Shown here: positions 1 through 6,234 of the stretch, one piece after another
Layout of the letters: each line of letters opens with the position of its first letter
How positions within the stretch are numbered: position 1 is the first letter of the stretch
Assembly: GCA_946479255.1 (NCBI GenBank)
Contig: CAMLFK010000230.1
Location: forward strand, 1-8,210
Reading direction: 5' to 3'
DNA length: 8,210 nucleotides
Source of the DNA: an uncultured Oxalobacteraceae bacterium
Lineage (GTDB): Bacteria; Pseudomonadota; Gammaproteobacteria; Burkholderiales; Burkholderiaceae
The notes under the pieces: model-generated
Seen by the model: only the letters and a program-made list of their open reading frames with translations
Database searches by the model: none
What the model was told of the DNA's origin: nothing
Program-made: the position numbers and the translations under genes

Positions 1-53
1 AGCGGGAAAATGTGGACCATGCATATTCACTTCTTGCCCGTCAAGAGGGGTGT

Positions 54-102
54 TTGTGTTGCACTGCACAATAGAATTTTTCATCTATTTATAGGGAAGG
101 GG
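54..102 (+). promoter_or_regulatory. Upstream region of the ABC operon: imperfect dyad and Shine-Dalgarno
   Basis: TTGTG at 54-58 is matched by its inverted copy CACAA at 67-71, around a TTGCACTG core. The same stretch also reads as TGC-ACT-GCA (60-68), the kind of small dyad that a dimeric repressor can bind. A purine-rich GGGAAGGGG at 94-102 lies about 7 bases before the ATG at 110 and is a good ribosome binding site. TTGCAC at 59-64 could act as a -35 element, but no convincing -10 lies at the right distance, so I do not claim a defined promoter. The ribosome binding site is well supported; the operator idea is only a guess. Confidence 0.4.
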
Positions 103-109
103 CGTGTTG

Positions 110-1048
110 ATGCCCGCTTTTATATTGCGCCGCCTCTGGCAAATGCTGCCCACCATGGCCGGGGTGGTGCTGCTGGTATTCCTGCTGTTTAACTGGGTGG
201 GCGGCGATCCGGCCTATCTGCTGGCCGGCAAGATGGCCAATGCCGAGGACATCGCCAACATCCGCCGCCAGCTCGGCACCGACCTGTCCTATCCGCGCCA
301 GCTGGCCATTTTCGTGCGCCAGATCGTCACCTTCGACTTTGGCAATTCCTGGAGTACCGGCGAGCCAGTCGGGCACATCGTCGCCAGCCGCCTGGGCCCC
401 TCGCTCACGGTGCTCATTCCGCTGACCATCATCGAAACCCTGCTCGGGGTCGCCCTGGCGCTGGCGCTGGCCTTCGTGCGCGGCAGCCTGACCGACCGTC
501 TGGTGATGGTCGCCTGCACGGTGGGCATGTCGATCAGCATCCTGGTCTATATCATCGTGTTGCAATACGGCCTGGCTTACCGGCTCGGCTGGTTCCCGGT
601 CCAGGGCTGGGGCAACAGTCTTGGAGAGAACTTGCTGCGCTACGCCAGCCTGCCTATCCTGATCGGCCTGGCGGTGTCGATCGCGCCAACCCTGCGCCTG
701 TACCGCAGCTTCGTGCTCGACGAAGCCGGGCGCGACTACGTGCGCACGGCGCGCGCCAAGGGCTTGTCCGAGCGGCGCATCCTGTGGGTGCATGTGCTGC
801 GCAACGCCGCCATCCCGATCGTCACCCACGTCATGGCCAACCTGCCGGCGCTGTTGATCGGCGCCTTCCTGCTGGAGCGCTTCTTCGGCATTCCGGGCAT
901 CGGGCGCGAGGTGATCCTGGCGGTCGAGCGCAGCGACTTCCCGGTCATCAAGGCGATCACGGTGTACGTGGCGGCGGCCACGATGATCTTCAACCTGTTG
1001 ACCGACCTGCTGTACCAGGCGCTCGACCCGCGCGTGAAGCTGGCATGA
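110..1048 (+). CDS. Peptide-type ABC transporter permease, DppB/OppB family
   Basis: Inner-membrane permease of a dipeptide/oligopeptide-type ABC importer, 312 residues, the usual length for DppB/OppB. It forms half of the translocation channel with the next gene. The N-terminus has the family pattern: basic FILRRLWQ, a first membrane helix at about 15-32, and then a short region leading to RLGPSLTVLIPLTI, where the core BPD_transp_1 domain starts (about residue 94). Further hydrophobic segments lie near 105-123, 132-152, 182-195, 240-256 and 282-303. The cytoplasmic EAA loop that docks on the ATPase is at about 209-232 (DYVRTARAKG, then RNAAIP). The protein ends in ALDPR, typical of the family. 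ATG at 110 was chosen over in-frame GTG 104 and TTG 107 because the GGGAAGGGG site is correctly spaced only for 110. The substrate cannot be read from the sequence; peptides are inferred from the family. Confidence 0.93.
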   Translation: MPAFILRRLWQMLPTMAGVVLLVFLLFNWVGGDPAYLLAGKMANAEDIANIRRQLGTDLSYPRQLAIFVRQIVTFDFGNSWSTGEPVGHIVASRLGPSLTVLIPLTIIETLLGVALALALAFVRGSLTDRLVMVACTVGMSISILVYIIVLQYGLAYRLGWFPVQGWGNSLGENLLRYASLPILIGLAVSIAPTLRLYRSFVLDEAGRDYVRTARAKGLSERRILWVHVLRNAAIPIVTHVMANLPALLIGAFLLERFFGIPGIGREVILAVERSDFPVIKAITVYVAAATMIFNLLTDLLYQALDPRVKLA

Positions 1049-2049
1049 TGATGATGCAGCCGTCCGCCGGTCTGTGGACCCTGGCCTGGCGGCGCCTGCG
1101 CGCCGACCGGGTGGCGATGCTGGCGCTGGCGGTGGTCGCCGCTTTCCTGCTGCTGCTGGCACTGTCGCGCGCCGGAGTGGTGGCGGCCGACTGGGAGGAG
1201 GAGGTGGCGCAAAATTACGCGCCACCGGCCTTCATGGGGCCGGATCCAGAGCTGGCCGCCGTTGCGCGCCCCGAAGCGCCGCCGCGGCTTAATCCTTTTG
1301 ATCCGCTTGCCACGGACATCAAGGAATTAAGCACCGGAGCAGCACCAGCCAGCGCCACACCGCGCCGCGCCACCCTGCCTTTCGGCGCCGATAAATGGGG
1401 CCACGATATCGTCAAGAAAACCATCAAGGGCGCCGAGACCTCGATCGTGGTCGGCCTGGTGGCGGCGCTGCTGGCGGTCGGCCTGGGCACGCTGTTCGGT
1501 GCGCTGGCCGGTTTTCACGGGGGCGTGGTGGACGATCTGTTCAACTGGTTCTACAGCGTGTTCACCTCGATCCCGGCCATCCTGATGATCCTGGCGGTGG
1601 CCGCCGTCCTTCAGCAAAAGGGCTTGATGACCATCGTATGGATTCTCGGGCTGACCGGCTGGACCGGTCCGTTCCGCCTGATCCGCGCCGAGTACATCAA
1701 GCACAAGGGCCGCGAGTATGTGCTGGCGGCCGACGCGATCGGGGCCTCAAGCTGGCGCAAGATGGTCGGCCATATCCTGCCCAACGTCAGCCACGTGGCA
1801 CTGGTGCAGTTGTCGATACTGGTGGTCGGCTTCATCAAGGCCGAGGTGATCCTGAGCTTTCTCGGCTTCGGCGTGCCGGTCGGCGTGGTGTCGTGGGGCA
1901 GTATGCTCAACGAGGCGCAGAATGAACTCATCCTCGGCAAGTGGTGGCAACTGGCCGCCGCTGCCGGTGCGATGGCGGTGCTGGTGACCGCATTCTCCAT
2001 CCTGACCGATGCGCTGCGCGACGCGCTCGATCCTCAACTGGTCCATTGA
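1045..2049 (+). CDS. Peptide-type ABC transporter permease, DppC/OppC family, with a long periplasmic loop
   Basis: Second inner-membrane permease of the same importer, up to 334 residues. Its first ATG overlaps the stop of the upstream permease (ATGA), so translation is probably coupled. There are four consecutive in-frame ATG codons (1045, 1048, 1051, 1054) and no clear ribosome binding site, so the exact start is uncertain by up to three residues. One membrane helix lies at about 24-42. Some 85 residues that should be periplasmic follow, rich in Ala, Pro and charged residues. The family signature [11 protein letters not shown] (111-121) opens the core transport domain. The EAA loop is at about 223-247 ([13 protein letters not shown], then HILPN). 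SFLGFGVP (271-278), SWGSML (283-288) and the end LRDALDPQL are typical of DppC/OppC. The loop between the first helix and the core looks longer than in common OppC proteins. It is an importer subunit by homology; the ligand is unknown. Confidence 0.93.
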   Translation: MMMMQPSAGLWTLAWRRLRADRVAMLALAVVAAFLLLLALSRAGVVAADWEEEVAQNYAPPAFMGPDPELAAVARPEAPPRLNPFDPLATDIKELSTGAAPASATPRRATLPFGADKWGHDIVKKTIKGAETSIVVGLVAALLAVGLGTLFGALAGFHGGVVDDLFNWFYSVFTSIPAILMILAVAAVLQQKGLMTIVWILGLTGWTGPFRLIRAEYIKHKGREYVLAADAIGASSWRKMVGHILPNVSHVALVQLSILVVGFIKAEVILSFLGFGVPVGVVSWGSMLNEAQNELILGKWWQLAAAAGAMAVLVTAFSILTDALRDALDPQLVH

Positions 2050-2063
2050 AAGGCGCCGCCCCC

Positions 2064-3728
2064 ATGCTGCTCGCAGTCCGCAATTTGCGCATCGCCTTCC
2101 GGCGCGGGAAGGATGCCTTGATCGAAGCGGTCAAGGGCCTGTCCTTCGACGTGCCCGAACGTGCGACGGTAGCGCTGGTGGGCGAGTCGGGCAGCGGCAA
2201 GTCGGTCAGTTCGCTGGCGGTCATGGGCCTGCTGCCGGCGCGCCAGAGCGTCATCGACCCGGCATCGTCGATCCGCTTCGATGGCCGCGACCTGCTGGCG
2301 CTTGGCGAGGCCGAGCGGCGCGGCCTGTGCGGGCGCGATATCGCGATGATCTTCCAGGAGCCGATGTCCTCGCTTAATCCGGTGTTCACAGTGGGCTTTC
2401 AGATCGCCGAGGTGCTGCGCCTGCATATGCGCATGAACGCGCGCCAGGCGCGTGCGCGGGCGTTGAAGCTGCTGGAAGAAGTCGGCATTCCCGAGCCGGC
2501 CCGGCGCATCGACGCTTATCCCAGCCAGCTCTCGGGCGGCCAGCAGCAGCGGGTGATGATCGCGATGGCGATTGCCTGCGAGCCGCGCCTGTTGATCGCC
2601 GACGAGCCGACCACCGCGCTGGACGTGACGATCCAGCAGCAGATCGTCGAGCTGCTGGCGGACCTGCAGCGGCGCCGCGCCATGTCGATGCTGTTCATCA
2701 CCCATGACCTCGGCCTGGTGGGGGAAATAGCTGATCAGGTCGTGGTGATGCGCCATGGCGAAATCCGCGAGCAGGGGCCGGCGGCGAAAGTGCTGGCCAA
2801 TCCCGCCGATGCCTATACGCGCGCGCTGCTGCAGTGCCGCCCGCGCCTGGACCGCCGCCCGCTGCGCCTGCCGGTGATCGACGATGTGCTGCATGGCCGC
2901 GCCGTCAGCGCGGAACGCCCACCCCGCCCGCGCGAAGGCCCGCCCGCTTTGGTAGTACGTAATCTCTCCAAGAGTTTCCCGGTACGCGAGGGCTGGTTCG
3001 GCCGGCGCGACTTTCATGCGGTGGCCGATGTATCGTTCGAGCTGGCGCGCGGCCGCACGCTCGGCATCGTGGGCGAGTCGGGCTCGGGCAAGAGCACCCT
3101 GGGCCTGACCCTGCTGCGCCTGCACCGGGCCAGCGCCGGCAGTGTGCTGTTCGAGGGGAAGGACTTGCTGGCCATGCCGGCGCGCGATTTTCTGGCTTAT
3201 AAACGGCGTATCCAGATCGTGTTCCAGAATCCCTATGCCTCGCTTAATCCGCGCTTCACGGTCGGCCAGATCCTGCTCGAACCGATGCGCATTCACCGCC
3301 TCGGTCTAGGGGATGGCGAGCGCCAGCGCACTTGCGCGCGCCTGCTGGAACGCGTCGGTCTGCCGCTTGATGCGCTGCACCGCTATCCGCATGAATTTTC
3401 GGGTGGCCAGCGCCAGCGCATCGCGATTGCGCGCTGCCTGACCATGCAGCCGGAGGTGCTGGTATGCGACGAGTCGGTGTCGGCGCTGGACGTGTCGGTG
3501 CAGGCGCAGGTGCTGAACCTGCTGCAGGACCTGCAGGACGAGTACGGCATCAGCTACCTGTTCATCTCGCACGACCTGGCGGTGGTCAAGTATATGGCCG
3601 ACGAAGTGATGGTGATGCGGCAGGGCAGGGTGGTGGAAATGGCCGACGCCGAAACCCTGTACCGCGCGCCGCAACATCCTTACACCAAGGCGCTGCTGGC
3701 GGCCATTCCCGCTGCCGTTTTCAGTTAA
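2064..3728 (+). CDS. Fused dual ATPase of a peptide-type ABC importer (DppD-DppF / YejF-like)
   Basis: Cytoplasmic ATPase of 554 residues that joins two complete nucleotide-binding domains, equivalent to DppD plus DppF in one chain, as in YejF or GsiA. Domain 1: Walker A GESGSGKS at 40-47, Q-loop Q98, signature LSGGQ 156-160, Walker B LLIADE 176-181, D-loop ALD, switch His214. Domain 2: Walker A GESGSGKS at 337-344, Q388, signature FSGGQ 445-449, Walker B VLVCDE 465-470, His503. All catalytic residues are present in both halves, so both sites should hydrolyse ATP. Each half carries the oligopeptide-type C-terminal motif (YTRALL near 251, [12 protein letters not shown] near 538). A Pro/Arg-rich linker at about 262-294 joins them. 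ATG 2064 is preceded by GAAAGG (2048-2053), which overlaps the stop of the upstream permease; only 14 bases separate the genes, indicating one operon. After Walker B, domain 2 has DES where domain 1 has DEP, a known variation. Confidence 0.95.
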   Translation: MLLAVRNLRIAFRRGKDALIEAVKGLSFDVPERATVALVGESGSGKSVSSLAVMGLLPARQSVIDPASSIRFDGRDLLALGEAERRGLCGRDIAMIFQEPMSSLNPVFTVGFQIAEVLRLHMRMNARQARARALKLLEEVGIPEPARRIDAYPSQLSGGQQQRVMIAMAIACEPRLLIADEPTTALDVTIQQQIVELLADLQRRRAMSMLFITHDLGLVGEIADQVVVMRHGEIREQGPAAKVLANPADAYTRALLQCRPRLDRRPLRLPVIDDVLHGRAVSAERPPRPREGPPALVVRNLSKSFPVREGWFGRRDFHAVADVSFELARGRTLGIVGESGSGKSTLGLTLLRLHRASAGSVLFEGKDLLAMPARDFLAYKRRIQIVFQNPYASLNPRFTVGQILLEPMRIHRLGLGDGERQRTCARLLERVGLPLDALHRYPHEFSGGQRQRIAIARCLTMQPEVLVCDESVSALDVSVQAQVLNLLQDLQDEYGISYLFISHDLAVVKYMADEVMVMRQGRVVEMADAETLYRAPQHPYTKALLAAIPAAVFS

Positions 3729-3737
3729 GATGGGCGT

Positions 3738-4709
3738 ATGCCCAAGCTTATTCTTCTCATCCAGACTTATGGCGTGCTGATTGTCTTCGGCACCGTGGTC
3801 GTTGAGCAGATGGGCTTGCCGATCCCGGCCGTCCCGATCCTGATCCTGGCCGGCGCCATGGCGATGAACGGCGAGATCAGCTGGCCGCTGTGCTGGGCCG
3901 CCGCCGTCGGCGCCTGCCTGGTCAGCGACTTGTTCTGGTTCCGCGCGGGCCGTTTCTACGGCAAGCGCATCCTGAAACTCCTGTGCCGGATTTCCTTGTC
4001 TCCCGACATTTGCGTCAGCCAGACCGAGACCAAGTTCACCCGCTATGGCGTGAAGTCCCTGATCTTTTCCAAGTTTATCCCCGGGGTGAATACGGTGGCT
4101 TCGCCATTGGCCGGCGCGCTGGGCATCGGCATGCCGCGTTTTTTGATGTTCAGCATCACCGGCAGCTTGTTGTGGAGCGGGGTGGGCCTGGCCATCGGCG
4201 CTTACTTCCACAAAAGCGTGGACAAGGTGCTGGACGTGCTGGCAAGCAGCGGCAGCAGCGCACTGATCGTGCTGGGCGGGCTGCTCACCGGTTTCATCCT
4301 CTATAAGTATGTCGAGCGGCGCCGCCACCGGGCCTCGCTGGCGGTCGAACGCATCAGTATCGAGGAACTCAGCGATTTACTGGACGGCGGCCACGACCCG
4401 GTCATCATCGATGCGCGCAGTGCGACCGCCATGGACCTGGAGCAGGCGGTACCTGGGGCGATCCTGCTGCACACCTGCGGCGCGGGCGAACTGATGGCCG
4501 CGCTCGACAAGGACCGGCATATCGTCGTCTATTGCAACTGCCCGGACGACGTGACCGCGGCCCAGGTCGCCAAGCAGTTCATCAGCAACGGTTTCCACCG
4601 CGCACGCCCGCTGCATGGCGGGCTGGATGCCTGGAATGCCCATTTCAGCACGGGAAAAAGTGCGCCAGATAGCATGGATTCGGCTGAGCCAAGCCCAAGT
4701 GTTATATAA
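3738..4709 (+). CDS. DedA-family membrane protein fused to a C-terminal rhodanese domain
   Basis: Inner-membrane protein of 323 residues with two parts. Residues 1 to about 195 are a DedA (SNARE-associated/VTT) domain: E23 followed by GLPIPAVP, a re-entrant-type hydrophobic stretch, FSKFIPGVNT at 110-119 leading to PLAG, and terminal helices near 135-155 and 173-191. DedA proteins act in envelope lipid homeostasis, with several members implicated in polyprenyl-phosphate or phospholipid translocation. Residues about 205-302 are a rhodanese-like domain: ISIEELSDLL, VIIDAR (222-227), VPGAILL, the active-site loop beginning at Cys266 in VVYCNCPDD, and the closing GGLDAWNA. The catalytic cysteine is present, with a second at 268. 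The usual two arginines of the DedA RFxPxxR motif are Lys112 and Asn118 here. The gene starts 9 bases after the ATPase stop with a weak purine stretch before it, so co-transcription is likely. This fusion is known in proteobacteria, where it is often labelled DedA/thiosulfate sulfurtransferase; its substrate is not established. Confidence 0.92.
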   Translation: MPKLILLIQTYGVLIVFGTVVVEQMGLPIPAVPILILAGAMAMNGEISWPLCWAAAVGACLVSDLFWFRAGRFYGKRILKLLCRISLSPDICVSQTETKFTRYGVKSLIFSKFIPGVNTVASPLAGALGIGMPRFLMFSITGSLLWSGVGLAIGAYFHKSVDKVLDVLASSGSSALIVLGGLLTGFILYKYVERRRHRASLAVERISIEELSDLLDGGHDPVIIDARSATAMDLEQAVPGAILLHTCGAGELMAALDKDRHIVVYCNCPDDVTAAQVAKQFISNGFHRARPLHGGLDAWNAHFSTGKSAPDSMDSAEPSPSVI

Positions 4710-4742
4710 CGTAGTAAGGCAACTACTAAACAGAAACGTTTC
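4701..4742. promoter_or_regulatory. Cluster of dyads before glk, including a LacI-type palindrome
   Basis: Three inverted repeats sit within 42 bases at the dedA end. GTTATATAAC (4701-4710) is perfect and covers the dedA stop codon. GTAGT/ACTAC (4711-4715 and 4722-4726) forms a short stem. GAAACGTTTC (4733-4742) is a perfect 10-base palindrome with the central CG typical of operators for LacI-family sugar regulators. The surrounding gap 4710-4847 is AT-rich while the flanking genes are GC-rich, as expected for a promoter region. I see no strong -35/-10 pair: TTGCGC at 4789-4794 has only a poor partner, around 4811-4817. Regulation of glk by a LacI-type protein is an inference from the palindrome and its position. 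Confidence 0.45.
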
Positions 4743-4847
4743 CATTTTAGGTAAATTCCAACAGCTGTACCCAAACTACAAAGAAAACTTGCGCGAAACT
4801 GGGCTAATCCATTAAGCTTCACAGTATTTTTTACAACACTTGCCGCC

Positions 4848-5879
4848 ATGACCGAACAGCTCTATCCCGCGCCTCCAGTCTCGATGTCGTCTGCCGCGTT
4901 TCCGGGTGGTCCGCGTTTGCTCGCCGATGTTGGCGGTACCAATGCCCGCTTTGCGCTTGAGCTGTCGCCCGGCGAAGTGGATGTGATTGAAGTGCTTGCC
5001 TGCGCCAAATACCCGACCCTGGCGGACGCGATGCGGGCCTACCTGGCCATGCCTAAGGTGGTGGCCGCCAGCCGCGGCGCGATCCGCAACGGCGCCATCG
5101 CGATTGCCAATCCGGTCATCGGCGACCTGGTGCGCATGACCAACCATCACTGGCAATTCTCGATCGAAGCGCTGCGCGTGGAAATCGGCTTCGACGTGCT
5201 GGTGGTGGCCAACGATTTCACCGCGCTGGCGCGCGCCTTGCCCCATCTGGGCGAGCACAAGCGCCAGATCGGCGGCGGCAAAGTATGTCCTGGCACGCCG
5301 CTGGGCCTGCTGGGCGCCGGCACCGGCCTGGGCGTATCGGGCTTGATTCCATCGGGCATCAGCTGGACGGCCTTGCTGAGCGAGGGTGGCCATGTGACGT
5401 TTTCGCCAGCCAACGAGACCGAAGTGGCGATCCTGCAATTCGCCTGGAAGCATTTCGAGCACGTGTCGGCCGAGCGTTTCCTGTCCGGCGCCGGCATCGA
5501 ATTGCTGTACCGCGCGCTGGCCCACATCAAGGGCCAGCCGGACGAGGGTCTGGACGCGGCCACGATTTCCAAGCGCGCTCTGGCCGGCGAGTGCCCGCTG
5601 TGCGACGCGGTCATCGATGTGTTTTGCGGCATGCTTGGCACCGTGGCCGGCAACCTGGCCATCACCCTGGGTGCGCAGGGCGGGGTGTATATCGGCGGCG
5701 GCATCGTGCCGCGCCTGGGTGCGCGTTTCGACCAGTCGCGCTTCCGCGCCCGCTTCGAGCAGAAGGGACGTTTCGTCAGTTATCTGGCGCAAGTGCCGAC
5801 CTTTGTGATCACGGCCGAGTACCCCGCGTTCATCGGCGTGTCGGCCATCCTGGCGGACAAACTCGCTGTCCAAGCCTGA
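4848..5879 (+). CDS. glk: Glucokinase (E. coli Glk type)
   Basis: Cytoplasmic ATP-dependent glucokinase, converting glucose to glucose 6-phosphate for the Entner-Doudoroff and pentose phosphate routes. It has 343 residues, against about 320 in E. coli Glk; the excess is mainly at the N-terminus. Motifs in order: phosphate-binding [14 protein letters not shown] (24-37); sugar-site TNHHW (98-102); ANDFTALA (121-128) with the presumed catalytic base Asp123; [11 protein letters not shown] (157-167), the second phosphate-binding loop; [10 protein letters not shown] (178-187) with glucose-contacting Glu/His; ERFLSGAGI (209-217); [18 protein letters not shown] (268-285), the adenosine site; and [13 protein letters not shown] near the end. 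It lacks the ROK signature, so it belongs to the Glk (PF02685) group. No ribosome binding site precedes ATG 4848; an in-frame ATG at 4884 (residue 13) also leaves the catalytic core intact and cannot be excluded. It is separated from dedA by a 138-base AT-rich gap and followed by a strong stem-loop, so it is probably its own transcription unit. Confidence 0.95.
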   Translation: MTEQLYPAPPVSMSSAAFPGGPRLLADVGGTNARFALELSPGEVDVIEVLACAKYPTLADAMRAYLAMPKVVAASRGAIRNGAIAIANPVIGDLVRMTNHHWQFSIEALRVEIGFDVLVVANDFTALARALPHLGEHKRQIGGGKVCPGTPLGLLGAGTGLGVSGLIPSGISWTALLSEGGHVTFSPANETEVAILQFAWKHFEHVSAERFLSGAGIELLYRALAHIKGQPDEGLDAATISKRALAGECPLCDAVIDVFCGMLGTVAGNLAITLGAQGGVYIGGGIVPRLGARFDQSRFRARFEQKGRFVSYLAQVPTFVITAEYPAFIGVSAILADKLAVQA

Positions 5880-5887
5880 AAAACCAC

Positions 5888-5918
5888 CATCGGCGCCCGG
5901 CTCGCAGGGGCGTCGATG
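5888..5918 (+). terminator. Strong stem-loop after glk, possible terminator or 3'-end stabiliser
   Basis: CATCGGCGCCC (5888-5898) pairs with GGGCGTCGATG (5908-5918) over 11 base pairs with one G-U, closing a 9-base loop. It begins 8 bases after the glk stop codon. No T-run follows on the + strand, so it is not a textbook intrinsic terminator. On the opposite strand the stem would be followed within a few bases by TTTTT (complement of 5879-5883), which would suit termination of leftward transcription. The pairing is seen directly; the role is inferred. Confidence 0.5.
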
Positions 5919-5951
5919 TGTGCGGAATGCGCCACTTCCTCTTTTATCGGT

Positions 5952-5957
5952 TACAAT
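5952..5957 (+). promoter_or_regulatory. Likely -10 box of the scpB-rluB promoter
   Basis: TACAAT at 5952-5957 matches the sigma-70 -10 consensus in five of six positions and lies in a GGTTACAATGGC context common in betaproteobacterial promoters. A start of transcription near 5964 would give a leader of about 270 bases before scpB. The -35 side is weak: nothing close to TTGACA lies 16-18 bases upstream, so strength or activator dependence cannot be judged. Confidence 0.45.
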
Positions 5958-5985
5958 GGCCCCCGTTGAAGTAAAACGGGAGGCC
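5958..5985 (+). repeat. 10-bp stem-loop across the predicted scpB transcription start
   Basis: GGCCCCCGTT (5958-5967) pairs with AACGGG (5975-5980) and GGCC (5982-5985), leaving a single bulged A at 5981 and a 7-base loop GAAGTAA. It directly follows the TACAAT box, so its left arm would lie partly before the transcription start. That placement favours a DNA-level operator or a read-through RNA hairpin over a leader hairpin. No T-run follows. Confidence 0.45.
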
Positions 5986-6062
5986 GGCCGTTCGCGCAGT
6001 GCGACGCCACATTGCCCGTTTCGCTTGTTAATCAACGATGTAGGCGTGCCTGTCCGGCGCGC

Positions 6063-6138
6063 CCGCGGTTGAGTTCCGCGGCTGAGTACATTCCTCGCCG
6101 CCCCGTTCCCGTCCAGCGTGCTTCGGCCTGGGCGACGG
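6063..6138 (+). repeat. Two hairpins in the scpB leader, one with a cUUCGg tetraloop
   Basis: CCGCGG at 6063-6068 and again at 6076-6081 can form a 6-bp GC stem with the loop TTGAGTT. Further on, CCGTC (6109-6113) pairs with GACGG (6134-6138). Inside it, CAG (6114-6116) pairs with CTG (6128-6130), and GC (6120-6121) pairs with GC (6126-6127) to close a TTCG loop, the very stable cUUCGg tetraloop. The pairing is interrupted by bulges. It could be a structured part of the scpB leader; GC-rich chance pairing is a real alternative. Confidence 0.3.
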
Positions 6139-6172
6139 ATTCCAGTTTCAACGTGCCCGGTTCGATTGACAG

Positions 6173-6195
6173 CGTCATCCAATGACGATCGTCAT
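6173..6195. promoter_or_regulatory. Three CGTCAT-type half-sites with a perfect 14-bp palindrome
   Basis: CGTCAT (6173-6178), its inverse ATGACG (6182-6187) and CGTCAT again (6190-6195) lie side by side. The last two form the perfect palindrome ATGACGATCGTCAT (6182-6195). The first two form a 6-bp hairpin with a 3-base loop, so the middle copy can pair with either neighbour. The cluster ends about 40 bases before the scpB start and directly follows TTGACA (6166-6171), which has no matching -10. It may be a protein-binding site or a leader switch. Confidence 0.4.
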
Positions 6196-6234
6196 GGTGT
6201 ACTCAAATTTGCAAGATCCGCATCCGACATCGTG

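Larger units (their letters stand above)
5880..6234. other. Gene-free region between glk and scpB
   Basis: No convincing gene lies in these 355 bases. The region holds a strong stem-loop just after glk (5888-5918), a good -10 box (5952-5957), a second long stem-loop across the expected transcription start (5958-5985), smaller hairpins further on, and a cluster of CGTCAT half-sites (6173-6195). Third-position GC in the one short open frame that starts with ATG (5956-6072) is clearly lower than in the neighbouring genes, which argues against coding. The most likely reading is a glk 3' end, an scpB promoter and a long scpB leader. I recognise no known riboswitch or small RNA. Confidence 0.7.

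Noticed and set aside
1..84. Possible start of a divergent minus-strand gene (ATG at complement of 82-84, open to the window edge)
   Set aside because: Only 28 codons are visible, no ribosome binding site precedes it, and the peptide shows nothing recognisable. The upstream sequence is needed to judge it.
10..192. 60-codon + strand frame overlapping the first permease start
   Set aside because: No ribosome binding site, no recognisable motif, and it runs in another frame into the well-supported permease.
89..1225. Long open frame on the minus strand across the first permease (378 codons)
   Set aside because: It is antisense to a clear permease, its translation is Arg/Gln/His/Ala-rich with no family motif, and it is a common by-product of high-GC coding sequence. 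The same holds for minus frames at 2034-3296, 3306-4328 and 4812-6182.
4615..4815. 66-codon + frame running through the dedA-glk gap
   Set aside because: Its first half overlaps the rhodanese end in another frame, and the second half is AT-rich promoter-like DNA. The DedA-rhodanese protein ends normally after GGLDAWNA, so a frameshifted extension is not needed.
4801..4832. Terminator-like stem followed by TTTTTT before glk
   Set aside because: The stem is short, has G-U pairs, a bulge and a very small loop, and is 7 bases from the T-run. It is too weak to call.
6166..6194. Sigma-70 promoter with TTGACA as -35
   Set aside because: At 16-18 base spacing the -10 position reads ATCGTC, TCGTCA or CGTCAT, with almost no match to TATAAT.
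6118..6234. Extended scpB start at GTG 6118
   Set aside because: The 39 extra residues do not resemble ScpB, which begins at the MNT-EAK position, and they would be encoded by the half-site cluster and leader hairpin.
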